Notes: generated by a model not told the origin, from the sequence alone. A stretch of 64,000 nt of DNA from JAPHTQ01 sp050288165 (GCA_050288165.1 JBNKDG010000010.1:62001-126000), one strand, 5' to 3'; counted from the first letter of the stretch, positions 8,223 through 18,096 are shown. A program made the numbers and translations.

Positions 8223-8254
8223 CCTAACACAGCGATCTACCGCTGGCAGCCAGG

Positions 8255-8644
8255 CTACTCGGGCTGGTTGCGCATGAAATCCGCGGTCTTGCGGAAAGCT
8301 GCCTCCAGCTCGGTACGTAGTGGTTCTTCGATGCCGATATCGGCCATGGCCTGAACCATGCACTGCATCCAGACATCACGGGCTTCGCTGTTGATGGCGA
8401 AGGGCAGGTGACGCTGCTTCAGGCGGGGATGGCCGTATTTCTCCGTATAGAGTTGCGGGCCGCCGAGCCAGCCGGAGAGAAACATAAACAGCTTTTCCTT
8501 CGAGCCACGCAGGTCTTTGGCATGCATGGCACGAACAGTGCAGGCTTCGGGCAGGCTGTCCATCAACTGGTAGAAGCGCTCCACCAGTTCACGGATCCTG
8601 TCCTCACCACCGATTCGGGCATAGTGGGGATTGGAGAGAGTCAT
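8255..8644 (-). CDS. group II truncated haemoglobin
   Basis: 129-residue globin of the TrHb2 (YjbI/GlbO) type, which binds O2 or NO and is linked to oxidative or nitrosative stress. Y25 in RFYQLM fits the B10 tyrosine. H79 in KQRHLPF is the likely proximal F8 histidine and W92 in DVWMQCM the G8 tryptophan, both group II hallmarks. The stretch FLSGWLGGPQLYTEKYGHP is strongly family-like. It is the first gene of the reverse operon with the hydrolase-like and TlpA genes. A redox link between the globin and the thioredoxin is inference. Confidence 0.93.
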   Translation of the reverse strand: MTLSNPHYARIGGEDRIRELVERFYQLMDSLPEACTVRAMHAKDLRGSKEKLFMFLSGWLGGPQLYTEKYGHPRLKQRHLPFAINSEARDVWMQCMVQAMADIGIEEPLRTELEAAFRKTADFMRNQPE

Positions 8645-8838
8645 GGGTTTGCTACCATCAAGGGGGGAGTGAATAGTCCAATAAATTCAACAACTAATTG
8701 CAACGGGGCGAAATTATACTACACATTGATGAGTGATCCGTGCATCCGCTTGTGTCATATAGCGTTTATACGTGTAGTTGAATCGAGCCCAGGCGCCACA
8801 CCTGGCTAACGATAATTAGATTGCCCGACGAGGCCACC
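8645..8838. other. divergent intergenic region between globin operon and GGDEF/EAL gene
   Basis: About 190 bases separating two divergent starts, relatively A+T-rich, and presumably holding promoters in both directions. I see no convincing consensus pair or operator. GAGG lies five bases before the GTG at 8839 and decides that start over the upstream TTG at 8821, which has no Shine-Dalgarno. Confidence 0.45.
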
Positions 8839-11800
8839 GTGAGTATCGGTAAATTTTCCCGGCAGATACAGCAGCGACTGAGTCCAATACGCAATGTCCC
8901 CTGGGTGTTGCTGCTGCTGATTATCGTCCTGGTTTTAGTTTACTGGGTATACAGTGTGCGGAGTCATCGCCAGGAAGTCACGCACGATTTTAATCAGGAA
9001 GTGGCCCATGGGCTGCAGCTGCTGCAGGAGCGCTTTAGCCTCTATGAAAATATTATTCTCGCTACACGGGGCCTCTATCTTAGTTCGGACGAAGTAAAAG
9101 ACGCGGAGTGGCGTAGCTTCGTTCGCTCAATGAAGTCGTTGAATAACTATCCGGGTGTGAAAAGTATCGCCTTTGCCGATCTTCATACCAGAGATAATCG
9201 TGGTTTGAGCAATTGTCTCGTCGGATTGAATGTCGATGAACTGGTCTCGAAACCGACTGGCCAGCGTGACATCTCATTCATTGCGGTGAATGTGGAGCCC
9301 GAATCCAACAACCAGTTACTGAATTACGATTTTGCAACGGAGAAGCAAACGGTTGTCGCCATGCGCGACTCCTGTATTCAGGATCGGGCGATCCTCAGCG
9401 GTGTGATGAGTGATCCTTTCAACGGACGAAAGATTGTCAGGCAGGCGCTGGTCGTGCCACGTAATGCTTCCGCCAGTCAAAGCAGGCCCAAAGACGCAGA
9501 GATGGGCTGGATCGTTGTCACCTTCGATGTGGAATTCTGGTTGAGTCACATCGCCACCGCACTGCAAAACAATAACTTCACCCTCAGTATTGCCGAAGTG
9601 GGTGGAGATATCTTCTTTGATACCCGCGAAAAACGTATCGACGAACCCCTTTACAGCAAACATATCACCATCCCGCTGGGTGGGCATAAATGGGAGGCTA
9701 CTTTCTACTCTTCCAGCGACTTTGAACGGCACCGCAGTAATCCGCTGCTTCATCTTTTTCCGGTTACTGCATTATTTCTCACGCTGTTGTCGTTGACTGT
9801 TATGCGCTGGCTGCAAACCAGTCGGCGACATGCAATGGAGCAGTCACTCAAGGTCTCCCGAGAGCTACAGGAGAGCGAGACGCGCTACCGGGAGCTGTTT
9901 GAAGGTAACCGTGCAGTGGAATTGCTGATCGATCCGCAGGACGGTTCGATTATCGATGCCAATCACGCGGCGGCCTCCTATTACGGTTATAGCCGCGAAG
10001 CACTCAGGAAAATGCGCATCTCCGACATCAATACACTCAGCGAGGAGGAGATCGCACGCGAGATGGAGCGTGCACGTGAGCAGGAGAATGATTACTTTAT
10101 TTTTCGTCACCGCCTGGCCAGCGGTGAAGTGCGCGATGTAGAAGTGCACTCCGGGCCGGTCGAAGTGGGCGGCAAAACGCTACTCTACTCCATCATTCAT
10201 GATGTGACCGCGAGAATACGTGGTCAGCGCGCACTACGCGAAAGTGAAGAGCGTTACTCCACCATTATCACGACCGCGGGTGAAGGGTATTGGTTACTCG
10301 ATCTGGCCACCTTGCACATCATAGAAGTTAACGACGCCCTTTGTCATATGCTTGGCTATAGTCGCAACGAATTGCTTGGCAGCAAGCCGACCGCGTTCAT
10401 TGATGAAGAAAATGCGGCAATTTTCTGCAAGCAGGTCGAGCAGCGAATCTCCCAGAAACAACGTAGCTATGAAGTTGTCATGAAGCACAAGGATGGTCAT
10501 GACGTCATGGTGAGAATCAATGCCACCAATATGCCGCACAGTGAAGATCGCGCAGAACAGTCCTTTGCCTTTATCACCGACATCACCGAGTGGAAGCGTT
10601 CCGAAGAGCAGTTGCGCATCGCTGCGACATTCTTTGAAACCACCTCCGAGGCGATTATTGTTACTGATGCGGAAAACCGCATTATCGCTATTAACCCGGC
10701 CTTCTCACGCATTACCGGTTACAGCGAAGAGGATGTGCTGGGAGAGGACCCGAAGATTCTCAGTTCGGGACGTAACGACAAGGCCTTCTATCATGAGATG
10801 TGGCAGAGCCTGCTCCATCACGGTAGCTGGCAGGGTGAGATATGGAACCGGCGCAAGAACGGCGACATCTATCCAGAGTGGCTCTCCATCGTTGTGATCC
10901 ATGGAGATGATGATGCCGAGAAACAATACATGGCGGTGTTTAGCGATATCACCCAACGTAAGAAAGATGAGGAGAAGATCTGGCGCCAGGCAAACTACGA
11001 TGCACTAACCGGTTTGCCCAATCGCAATCTGTTCAAGGACCGTCTGGAGCAGGCGATGAACGCGGCGCAGCGTGAACACTCCAGTCTGGCCCTGCTATTT
11101 ATCGATCTCGACCGATTCAAGTCGATTAACGACACCATGGGGCACGCCATCGGTGACAAGCTGTTGCAGGAAGCTGCTGCGCGCCTGACCAACACCGTGC
11201 GTAGTACCGACACTGTAGCGCGTCTGGGCGGTGATGAATTTACCGTTCTGCTCTACGACATCAACAGCAACAGCGAGATCGATCGTATCGCGGAAAAGAT
11301 GCTGCACAAATTGAGCGAGCCATACAGTCTCGAAGGACGTGAAGCCTTTGTCTCGGGTAGTATCGGTATCACGCTTTATCCCGGCGACGCCAACACTATT
11401 GAACAGTTGTTGAGTAATGCCGATGCGGCGATGTATACCGCCAAGTCAGCAGGTCGTAATGTTTTCCGCTATTTCACCCAGGCGATGAACGAGGCAGCAC
11501 AAAGACGTTTGCTGCTGGAAACCGATCTGCGCCGTGCTATGCAGAATGATGAGTTGTTACTGCATTATCAGCCGGTGCATAACAGAAAAGGCAAGGTGAT
11601 CGGTGCCGAGGCGTTGTTACGCTGGAATCACCCTGTGCTGGGTGCGATCTCGCCGGAGGAGTTTGTGCCGCTGGCCGAGGACATCGGCATCATCATACCT
11701 ATTGAGCGCTGGGTGTTGCGGCAAGCGTGCATGGATACCACTGAGTTCCAGACGCGTGTGCGGCGTAAATTCTATATCGCGGTCAATATCTCCAGCCTGC

Positions 11801-12270
11801 AATGCCGTAATGAACAGTGTCACATCATGTTGCAGGAAGCGATATCCGAAAGTCATCTCGCGCCGGAAAACATAACCCTTGAGATCACCGAACGGGTGAT
11901 GATGGAGAGCACGGAAACGGTAATGGCGATCCTCAATGAAGTGAAGACGATGGGGGTCAAGCTGGCGGTGGACGATTTCGGTACTGGCTATTCCTCACTC
12001 AGTTATCTCAAACAGTTCCCCATCGATGTGCTGAAGATCGATCGTGCCTTTATCTCCGATCTACCCAACGACCGGGATGATGTGGCGCTGGTGGAGGCGA
12101 TTGTCGCCATGGCCCATAGCCTCAACCTGGAGGTGGTGGCAGAGGGCGTTGAAACACGCAAGCAATACACCTTCCTGCAGAGTCTGGGCTGTGACCAGCT
12201 ACAGGGGTTCCACTTCAGCGAGGCGCTACCGCGGCAGGCGTTTATCGATTATTTGAAGGCACACAAGTAG
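8839..12270 (+). CDS. membrane CHASE-PAS-PAS-PAS-GGDEF-EAL c-di-GMP protein
   Basis: About 1143 residues. There is a membrane segment near residues 14-36, an extracytoplasmic CHASE-type sensor to about 300, and a second membrane segment (about 305-325). Three PAS units follow, with blocks YRELFEGNRAVELLID, YSTIITTAGEGYWLLD and FFETTSEAIIVTD. The GGDEF domain starts at NYDALTGLPNRNLF and has an intact RLGGDEF (about 797-801). The EAL domain has EALLRW, a central DDFGTGYSSL and the AEGVETRKQ block. Both enzymatic signatures look intact, so it may make or degrade c-di-GMP. The ligand is unknown. A TTG at 8821 is a weaker alternative start. Confidence 0.93.
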   Translation: MSIGKFSRQIQQRLSPIRNVPWVLLLLIIVLVLVYWVYSVRSHRQEVTHDFNQEVAHGLQLLQERFSLYENIILATRGLYLSSDEVKDAEWRSFVRSMKSLNNYPGVKSIAFADLHTRDNRGLSNCLVGLNVDELVSKPTGQRDISFIAVNVEPESNNQLLNYDFATEKQTVVAMRDSCIQDRAILSGVMSDPFNGRKIVRQALVVPRNASASQSRPKDAEMGWIVVTFDVEFWLSHIATALQNNNFTLSIAEVGGDIFFDTREKRIDEPLYSKHITIPLGGHKWEATFYSSSDFERHRSNPLLHLFPVTALFLTLLSLTVMRWLQTSRRHAMEQSLKVSRELQESETRYRELFEGNRAVELLIDPQDGSIIDANHAAASYYGYSREALRKMRISDINTLSEEEIAREMERAREQENDYFIFRHRLASGEVRDVEVHSGPVEVGGKTLLYSIIHDVTARIRGQRALRESEERYSTIITTAGEGYWLLDLATLHIIEVNDALCHMLGYSRNELLGSKPTAFIDEENAAIFCKQVEQRISQKQRSYEVVMKHKDGHDVMVRINATNMPHSEDRAEQSFAFITDITEWKRSEEQLRIAATFFETTSEAIIVTDAENRIIAINPAFSRITGYSEEDVLGEDPKILSSGRNDKAFYHEMWQSLLHHGSWQGEIWNRRKNGDIYPEWLSIVVIHGDDDAEKQYMAVFSDITQRKKDEEKIWRQANYDALTGLPNRNLFKDRLEQAMNAAQREHSSLALLFIDLDRFKSINDTMGHAIGDKLLQEAAARLTNTVRSTDTVARLGGDEFTVLLYDINSNSEIDRIAEKMLHKLSEPYSLEGREAFVSGSIGITLYPGDANTIEQLLSNADAAMYTAKSAGRNVFRYFTQAMNEAAQRRLLLETDLRRAMQNDELLLHYQPVHNRKGKVIGAEALLRWNHPVLGAISPEEFVPLAEDIGIIIPIERWVLRQACMDTTEFQTRVRRKFYIAVNISSLQCRNEQCHIMLQEAISESHLAPENITLEITERVMMESTETVMAILNEVKTMGVKLAVDDFGTGYSSLSYLKQFPIDVLKIDRAFISDLPNDRDDVALVEAIVAMAHSLNLEVVAEGVETRKQYTFLQSLGCDQLQGFHFSEALPRQAFIDYLKAHK

Positions 12271-12307
12271 ACCACGGCTCGTCTCGTCACTCTGATAGAA
12301 TGGCCGC

Positions 12308-14488
12308 ATGGATATTTCTGATCTGCTCGACGACCTCAATGACGCCCAGCGTACCGCTGTCTGTGCGCCGCCCGGCAACCTGCTCATCCTCGCCGGGGCG
12401 GGTAGCGGCAAGACCCGGGTACTGACCCACCGTATCGCCTTTCTCATCCGCACCGGCGAGGCATCCGCCTACGGCATCCTGGCGGTGACCTTTACCAACA
12501 AGGCGGCCAGCGAAATGCGCGGGCGCATCGAGCATCTGCTGCAGATGCCCGCCTCGGGCATGTGGGTCGGCACCTTCCACGGTATCGCCCATCGTCTGCT
12601 ACGCGCCCACTGGCAGGAAGCGGGTCTACCGCAGGCCTTCTCCATTCTCGACAGCGATGATCAGTACCGCCTGATCAAGCGCATCCTGCGCGAACGTGGT
12701 CTCGACGAAAACCAGTGGCCGCCGCGGCAGATCCAGTGGTACATCAACGGCAAGAAGGATGAAGGGCTGCGCCCGCAACACATCGATCCCTGCGGTGATT
12801 TCCACGAAGAGCAGATGCTGAGGCTCTACCGCGCCTATGAAGAGGCGTGCGAGCGTAACGGCGTGGTCGACTTTGCCGAACTGCTGCTGCGCGCCCATGA
12901 GTTGTGGTTGAAACACCCGCAGTTGCTGGAGCACTACCGTAAACGTTTCCGCCACATCCTGGTGGACGAGTTCCAGGATACCAACGCCATTCAATACGCC
13001 TGGCTGCGTCTACTGGCGGGCGATACAGGGCAGATGTTTGCCGTCGGCGACGACGACCAGTCGATCTACGGCTGGCGTGGGGCGCGGGTGGAAAACATCC
13101 ACCAGTTCCGCAACGATTTTGCCGATGTGGAGCTGATCCGTCTGGAACAGAATTACCGCTCCACCGCCACCATTCTCAAGGCGGCCAATGCGCTGATCGC
13201 CCACAACACCGATCGCCTGGGCAAGGAGCTGTGGACCGAGGGGGAAAACGGCGAACCGATCCGACTCTACGCCGCCTTCAACGAACTGGACGAGGCGCGC
13301 TTTATCGCCGATCGCATCGGTGACTGGGTCGCCCAGGGCAATCCGCGTCGTTCCATCGCCATCCTCTATCGTTCCAACGCCCAGTCGCGGGTGCTGGAAG
13401 AGGCGTTGATGCAGTCGTCGATCCCCTACCGTATCTACGGCGGACTGCGTTTCTTCGAGCGCGCCGAGATCAAGGATGCGCTGGCCTATCTGCGCCTGCT
13501 CAACAATCGTCGCGACGATCCCTCCTTCGAGCGGGTGGTGAATACCCCAACTCGCGGTATCGGTGCGCGTACTGTTGAAGCCGTGCGCGAACGGGCGCGG
13601 CAGAAGTCGATCCCGATGTGGCAGGCGGGGCAGGAGATCGTCGCCGCCCAGGAACTACCGGCACGTGCCTGCAATGCGTTGGCCGCCTTTCTGCAGTTGA
13701 TCGACGAGTTGGCACAGGCCACAGCGGAACAGTTGCTGGATGAGCAGGTGGAACATGTGGTGGCCCATAGCGGCCTGATCCCGTTCTTCGAAAAGGAGAA
13801 GGGGGAAAAGGGACGCGCCCGGGTAGAGAACCTGGAAGAGCTGGTTTCGGCGGCGCGGGAGTTTGAATACGAAGAGACCCTGCCGGATGAAGGTGGCGAG
13901 GAAGGGGCGCAGCCGCTGGACGATCTCTCCGCCTTCCTTGCCCATGCATCGCTGGAAGCGGGCGACACCCAGGCGGGCGCGCACGAGGATGCGGTGCAGA
14001 TGATGACCCTGCACTCGGCCAAGGGACTGGAGTTTCCGCTGGTGTTTCTCAGCGGTATGGAAGAGGGGCTGTTTCCGCACCAGCTCTCCAGCGGCGAGCC
14101 GGGGCGCATGGAAGAGGAGCGGCGACTCGCCTATGTCGGCATGACCCGCGCCATGCGTCAGCTCTATCTCACCTATGCCGAGGTGCGCCGACTTTACGGC
14201 GAAGAGCGTTACACCCGGCCGTCACGTTTTATCACGGAAGTGCCGAGTGAATTTCTCGAAGAGGTGCGCTTGGGTGGCGGTGTCTCCACGCCGGTTTACC
14301 GCCGCGAAAAAAGTGGCGAGAGTGATGCCGAGTTTGGTGTCGGCGCGTTGGTGCGTCATCCCAAGTTCGGGCTTGGCACCGTGCTGCAATACGAAGGTAG
14401 CGGCGCGCAGGCCAGGGTGCAGGTCAATTTCGATGAGGCGGGGAGCAAGTGGTTGGTGCTGGCCTATGCCAAGCTGGAGCATGCCTAG
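12308..14488 (+). CDS. uvrD: DNA helicase II
   Basis: Superfamily 1A 3'-to-5' helicase for nucleotide excision and mismatch repair. The 726-residue length matches UvrD. Walker A reads AGAGSGKT at residues 29-36 and motif II VDEFQDTN around 219-226. The GDDDQSIYGWRGA and YRSTATIL motifs and the late VQMMTLHSAKGLEFPLVFL and VGMTRAM blocks are all present. The C-terminal tail has VRHPKFGLGTVLQYEG, a Tudor-like element that distinguishes UvrD from Rep. It converges on the PP2C gene with ten bases between stops. Confidence 0.96.
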   Translation: MDISDLLDDLNDAQRTAVCAPPGNLLILAGAGSGKTRVLTHRIAFLIRTGEASAYGILAVTFTNKAASEMRGRIEHLLQMPASGMWVGTFHGIAHRLLRAHWQEAGLPQAFSILDSDDQYRLIKRILRERGLDENQWPPRQIQWYINGKKDEGLRPQHIDPCGDFHEEQMLRLYRAYEEACERNGVVDFAELLLRAHELWLKHPQLLEHYRKRFRHILVDEFQDTNAIQYAWLRLLAGDTGQMFAVGDDDQSIYGWRGARVENIHQFRNDFADVELIRLEQNYRSTATILKAANALIAHNTDRLGKELWTEGENGEPIRLYAAFNELDEARFIADRIGDWVAQGNPRRSIAILYRSNAQSRVLEEALMQSSIPYRIYGGLRFFERAEIKDALAYLRLLNNRRDDPSFERVVNTPTRGIGARTVEAVRERARQKSIPMWQAGQEIVAAQELPARACNALAAFLQLIDELAQATAEQLLDEQVEHVVAHSGLIPFFEKEKGEKGRARVENLEELVSAAREFEYEETLPDEGGEEGAQPLDDLSAFLAHASLEAGDTQAGAHEDAVQMMTLHSAKGLEFPLVFLSGMEEGLFPHQLSSGEPGRMEEERRLAYVGMTRAMRQLYLTYAEVRRLYGEERYTRPSRFITEVPSEFLEEVRLGGGVSTPVYRREKSGESDAEFGVGALVRHPKFGLGTVLQYEGSGAQARVQVNFDEAGSKWLVLAYAKLEHA

Positions 14489-14498
14489 GTAGGCCGCC

Positions 14499-15371
14499 TT
14501 ACTTGTCAAACTCCCCTTCGTACTCGCGGATCACCTCTTCGATCTGCGCAATCGCATCTTCAAGGCTGTCCTTGTGCCCGATCTCGCGGCGTGAGCGTTC
14601 GTTCTCCCGCGGTATGGGTTGCTCGCCTTCGCAGGCAATGAAGCGCAGTGCCAGGGCGCTGATGTTATCGCTCTGCGGATAGCTGGCGCGCTCTGCCCTT
14701 TCGGCGAGTTCGTTAAGTGCTCCGTCAAGGGTGCTGCACTGTTCCAGCAGCGTGCCCAACTGGGCATCGTCGAGGGGCCCCCAAAGGCCGTCGGAGCAGA
14801 GCAACACGATGTCGTTCTGCTTTAACGTTACCCGGTTGCTGAAACTGATCGAAGGTTCCTCGCGACGACAGCCGAGACACTGGGTGATCTGGTTGCGCTG
14901 CGGATGGCTCTCCTGTTCCCAGCGGCTGATCTCGCCGCGCTGGAACAGGTGTTCCACATAGGAGTGGTCGGTGGTGCGGTAGAGCGGTAGGCCCTGTTGG
15001 TAGACATAGAGGCGGCTGTCGCCGACGTGTGCCCAGTATGCCTCGCCCGCCTGGATCAGGCAGAGTACCGCAGTGGTGCCCGGGGTGGCGGGGGGAAGCT
15101 GCTGCTCGCCGAATTCGACGATACGCCGGTGCGCGGTCATGATCACCGTAGTGAGCAAATCCTTCGCCTTGAGTACCGGGCGAGGTTCAAGCAGATAGAT
15201 CTCGCGGGCTGTCTCCACCAGGATCTCCGCGGCGACTTCGCCGTAGGCCTGACCACCCATGCCATCGCCCAGTACCAGCAGAATCCCCTCCGGGGTCTCG
15301 ATGGCGGTAAAGCGATCCTGATTGGTGCTGCGATTGCCGAGACGATTGGCCTGACCGATTTCGTACTGCAT
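14499..15371 (-). CDS. PP2C-family serine/threonine phosphatase
   Basis: 290-residue cytoplasmic metal-dependent phosphatase. The motifs are NQDR (D19), LGDGMGG (D36-G37), the PGTTAV block, AHVGDSRLY, CSDGLWG and a final SDNISAL, together supplying the two-metal site. An acidic, helical C-terminal tail of about 50 residues follows the catalytic core. Its start overlaps the stop of the kinase gene by one base, so the two are translated together and probably form a kinase/phosphatase switch. Substrates cannot be told from sequence; type VI secretion genes, a common context for such pairs, are absent from the window. Confidence 0.92.
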   Translation of the reverse strand: MQYEIGQANRLGNRSTNQDRFTAIETPEGILLVLGDGMGGQAYGEVAAEILVETAREIYLLEPRPVLKAKDLLTTVIMTAHRRIVEFGEQQLPPATPGTTAVLCLIQAGEAYWAHVGDSRLYVYQQGLPLYRTTDHSYVEHLFQRGEISRWEQESHPQRNQITQCLGCRREEPSISFSNRVTLKQNDIVLLCSDGLWGPLDDAQLGTLLEQCSTLDGALNELAERAERASYPQSDNISALALRFIACEGEQPIPRENERSRREIGHKDSLEDAIAQIEEVIREYEGEFDK

Positions 15372-16336
15372 CAGGAGCCTCCCTTGATCCAGGAGAGGCT
15401 GTTGGCCAGACGGCCCAGCACCGAATCGCCGTTACCCTGTTCGCCGTCACCTTTGGGCGGGCCGTTGCCGTCGTTCAGGGCGCCAAGCAGCTCATCGACA
15501 CTCTGCGGACGGTACATCGGGTCGACCTCCATGGCCCAGTCGATGGCGCGCAGCAGTTTCTTCGAATAGCCCTTTTTAAACACCTCGAGCGCCGGTTTCA
15601 TGGTGTCCTGCATGCGGCGCTCTTCAGCGGGCGGCGGTGCCTGGCCGTCGAGACAGGCGCGCATGGTGGCGCCGATGGCGTAGATGTCGGTCCAGGGGCC
15701 GACGTAACCGCCGGACATCGATTGTTCGATGGGCGAGAAGCCGAGGGTCAGTACCTGGCCCGGCTGGTATTTGCGGCTGGTCTGCATCTGGTGCACCGCA
15801 CCGAAGTCGAGTAGTACCGGACTGCCGCCGGGGCGCAGATGGATATTGCCCGGCTTGATGTCCATGTGCAGCAGGCCCTTGCTGTGCAGCAGCTTGAGGC
15901 CGTCGAGCAGCGGCAGGAAGACGTGGTAGAGGAACTTTTCGCTGAGACCGCCGTTGTGGCGTTTGATGTAGCTCTGCAGGTTTATCCCTTTAACGAACTC
16001 CATCACCATGTAGACGGTTTCGTTGGCGCGGAAGAAGTTCACAACGTTAATGATGTTGGGGTGCTTGATCGCGGCGAGGGCGTTGGCCTCCTGGAAGAAC
16101 ATGCGGCGGCCGTGGGAGAACTGTTCGGCGGAGGCGTCGTCGATGGTGTGGATGGTGCAGCCGTCGCTGCCGCGGTAGGCGAGCTTGCGCGGCATGTACT
16201 CCTTGATCGCCACCTGTTCGCCGGTCTCCATGTCTTCCGCCAGATAGACGAGACTGAAGCCGCCGCCGCCGAGCTGTCGGTCGATGATGTAGTTTTCCAG
16301 CCGGGTGTTTACCCGCAGGGCGTGTTCGTCAGCCAT
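15371..16336 (-). CDS. Hanks-type serine/threonine protein kinase
   Basis: 321 residues with a complete eukaryotic-like kinase core: the glycine-rich loop GGGGF (23-27), K45 in VAIKEYMP, HMDIKPGN with D159, and LLDFGA with D177. The HRD arginine is replaced by methionine, which argues against activation-loop arginine regulation. No transmembrane segment or extracytoplasmic sensor is visible, unlike PknB types, so it is probably soluble. A Gly/Asn-rich linker lies near the C-terminus. It is the first gene of a two-gene unit with the PP2C phosphatase and is divergent from yicC. Confidence 0.93.
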   Translation of the reverse strand: MADEHALRVNTRLENYIIDRQLGGGGFSLVYLAEDMETGEQVAIKEYMPRKLAYRGSDGCTIHTIDDASAEQFSHGRRMFFQEANALAAIKHPNIINVVNFFRANETVYMVMEFVKGINLQSYIKRHNGGLSEKFLYHVFLPLLDGLKLLHSKGLLHMDIKPGNIHLRPGGSPVLLDFGAVHQMQTSRKYQPGQVLTLGFSPIEQSMSGGYVGPWTDIYAIGATMRACLDGQAPPPAEERRMQDTMKPALEVFKKGYSKKLLRAIDWAMEVDPMYRPQSVDELLGALNDGNGPPKGDGEQGNGDSVLGRLANSLSWIKGGS

Positions 16337-16428
16337 TCACTCTTGCCTGTTATCGCCTTCGAGGTGTTTCTGCCCGGCGCATCGTTTACCATACCCGCGA
16401 GTCTACCAAAACGTTCACAGGAGTATCC

Positions 16429-17295
16429 ATGATTCGCAGCATGACGGCATTTGCCCGCAGGGAAGATCAGGGGGCGTGGGGTGCGCTGCAACTGGAGTTG
16501 CGCTCGGTGAACCATCGTTATCTTGAGGTCAGTCCGCGCCTGCCGGAAGAGCTACGGGTACTGGAAAACAAGTTGCGCGAACGCATCGCCCAGCGGCTGG
16601 GCCGGGGCAAGGTCGATTGCAACGTGCGCTACCAGGCGCCACAGAGCGGTGCCGACGGGGTGAAGGTCAATCTGGAACTGGTCAAACAACTGGCCCACGC
16701 CAGCCGCGAGATCGACAGCATTCTCTACAATGCGGCACCGATCAATTCACTGGAGGTGTTGCGCTGGCCCGGTGTGCTGGAGACCGCGGGCGTCGATGAA
16801 GAGCAGTTGCAGGCGGCACTGCTGGCGCTGCTGGATCAGGCCCTCGACGAGATGAACGAAAACCGTGAACGCGAAGGCGAGAAGTTGCAGGCGATCATTC
16901 TGCAACGTTGCGACGCCATCGAGGCAGTGGTGGCGCAGGTCAAACAGCGCCTGCCCGAGGTACTGGCCAACCTGCGCAAGCGGCTGGAAGATCGTCTCGG
17001 CGAACTGAAGCAGGAACTCGACCCGACACGACTGGAACAGGAGATGGTGCTACAGGCGCAGAAGATCGACGTCGACGAAGAGATGGATCGTCTGGCAACC
17101 CACATCGCCGAAGTGCGCCACGTACTCAAAGGCAACGAACCGGTCGGTCGCCGTCTTGATTTCCTGATGCAGGAACTCAACCGCGAGGCCAACACTCTCG
17201 GTTCCAAATCCGCCGACAGCGAAACCACCAAGGCATCGGTGGAACTGAAGGTGCTGATCGAACAGATGCGCGAGCAGATCCAGAATATTGAGTAA
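16429..17295 (+). CDS. yicC: YicC-family endoribonuclease
   Basis: 288 residues with the family N-terminus MIRSMTAFAR and the RSVNHRYLEVSPRLPEELR block. The C-terminal DUF1732 region ends in RRLDFLMQELNREANTLGSKS followed by a conserved helix. YicC proteins have been reported to act as RNases that cleave certain small RNAs; the older name was a stress-induced protein. It lies upstream of gmk, a frequent arrangement, but is separated from it by a 170-base inverted repeat. Confidence 0.93.
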   Translation: MIRSMTAFARREDQGAWGALQLELRSVNHRYLEVSPRLPEELRVLENKLRERIAQRLGRGKVDCNVRYQAPQSGADGVKVNLELVKQLAHASREIDSILYNAAPINSLEVLRWPGVLETAGVDEEQLQAALLALLDQALDEMNENREREGEKLQAIILQRCDAIEAVVAQVKQRLPEVLANLRKRLEDRLGELKQELDPTRLEQEMVLQAQKIDVDEEMDRLATHIAEVRHVLKGNEPVGRRLDFLMQELNREANTLGSKSADSETTKASVELKVLIEQMREQIQNIE

Positions 17296-17302
17296 AACCC
17301 GG

Positions 17303-17449
17303 TTCACCGCAAAGACGCAGAGGACGCAAAGAAAAGAAACGGCTGTACGACCCGATATTTGTTCCCGCAGCTTTCAGAGAGCGTGTTTCCGGGTTCCCGT
17401 TATCAAAGGCAGTGCTTTCCCTTTGCGCTCTTTGCGCCTTTGCGGTGAA
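17303..17449. repeat. CGCAAAG-family inverted repeat between yicC and gmk
   Basis: The left arm (17303-17336) starts TTCACCGCAAAG and has units of 8-9 bp. The right arm (17418-17449) is the inverted complement and ends in GCGGTGAA. The loop between the arms is about 80 bases. Other arms of this family are at 5407-5466, 6838-6926, 20723-20740 and 39217-39246. Confidence 0.8.
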
Positions 17450-17468
17450 TATTTTTTTGGAGTTAGTT

Positions 17469-18095
17469 ATGTCTGATAAAGGCCAAGGCACCCTCTACAT
17501 CATTTCCGCCCCCTCCGGCGCGGGCAAGACCAGCCTGGTCAAGGCGCTGCTGGAGAGCACCGACGGTATGCAGGTCTCGGTTTCCCACACCACCCGGCCG
17601 ATGCGTCCCGGTGAGGTCGACGGCAAGGCCTACCACTTCACCGATGTGGAGAGCTTCAAGGCGCGGATCGACAGCGGCGATTTTCTCGAACACGCCGAGG
17701 TCTTTGGTAATTTCTACGGTACTTCCCGTAGCGCGGTAGAGGAGATGCTGGCGCAGGGTCTGGATGTGATCCTGGAGATCGACTGGCAGGGGGCGGCACA
17801 GGTGCGCAAGCTGATTCCCGAGGCAGTGAGTATCTTTATTCTGCCGCCGTCGCGGGAAGAGCTGGAACGTCGCCTGCGCGGCCGCGGCACCGATGCCGAC
17901 GAGGTGATCGCCCGCCGTCTCGGCGAGGCGGTCAACGAGATGGGCCACTACGGCGAGTTCGACTATCTGGTGTTTAACGACGATTTCGATCTCGCGCTCA
18001 CGGAGCTGCGTACCATCGTGCTGGCACGGCGCCTGCGGGGGGTGGCCCAGATAACTGCGCGGAAAGCCCAGATTGAAGAATTGCTAGGGAAATAA
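17469..18095 (+). CDS. gmk: guanylate kinase
   Basis: Phosphorylates GMP to GDP. The start at 17469 is set by GGAG eight bases upstream and gives 208 residues, the normal length. A GTG at 17412 only extends the frame into the repeat arm. The P-loop reads SAPSGAGKTSL near residue 10. The GMP-binding region has HTTRPMRPGEVDGKAYHF and later GNFYGTS, with DVILEIDWQGA. The gmk-rpoZ-spoT order is the classic gammaproteobacterial one, interrupted here by a heptamer repeat element. Confidence 0.96.
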   Translation: MSDKGQGTLYIISAPSGAGKTSLVKALLESTDGMQVSVSHTTRPMRPGEVDGKAYHFTDVESFKARIDSGDFLEHAEVFGNFYGTSRSAVEEMLAQGLDVILEIDWQGAAQVRKLIPEAVSIFILPPSREELERRLRGRGTDADEVIARRLGEAVNEMGHYGEFDYLVFNDDFDLALTELRTIVLARRLRGVAQITARKAQIEELLGK

Positions 18096-18096
18096 A

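Noticed and set aside
17412..17468. GTG start extending gmk by 19 residues
   Set aside because: The extension encodes the right arm of an intergenic repeat; the ATG at 17469 has a proper GGAG.
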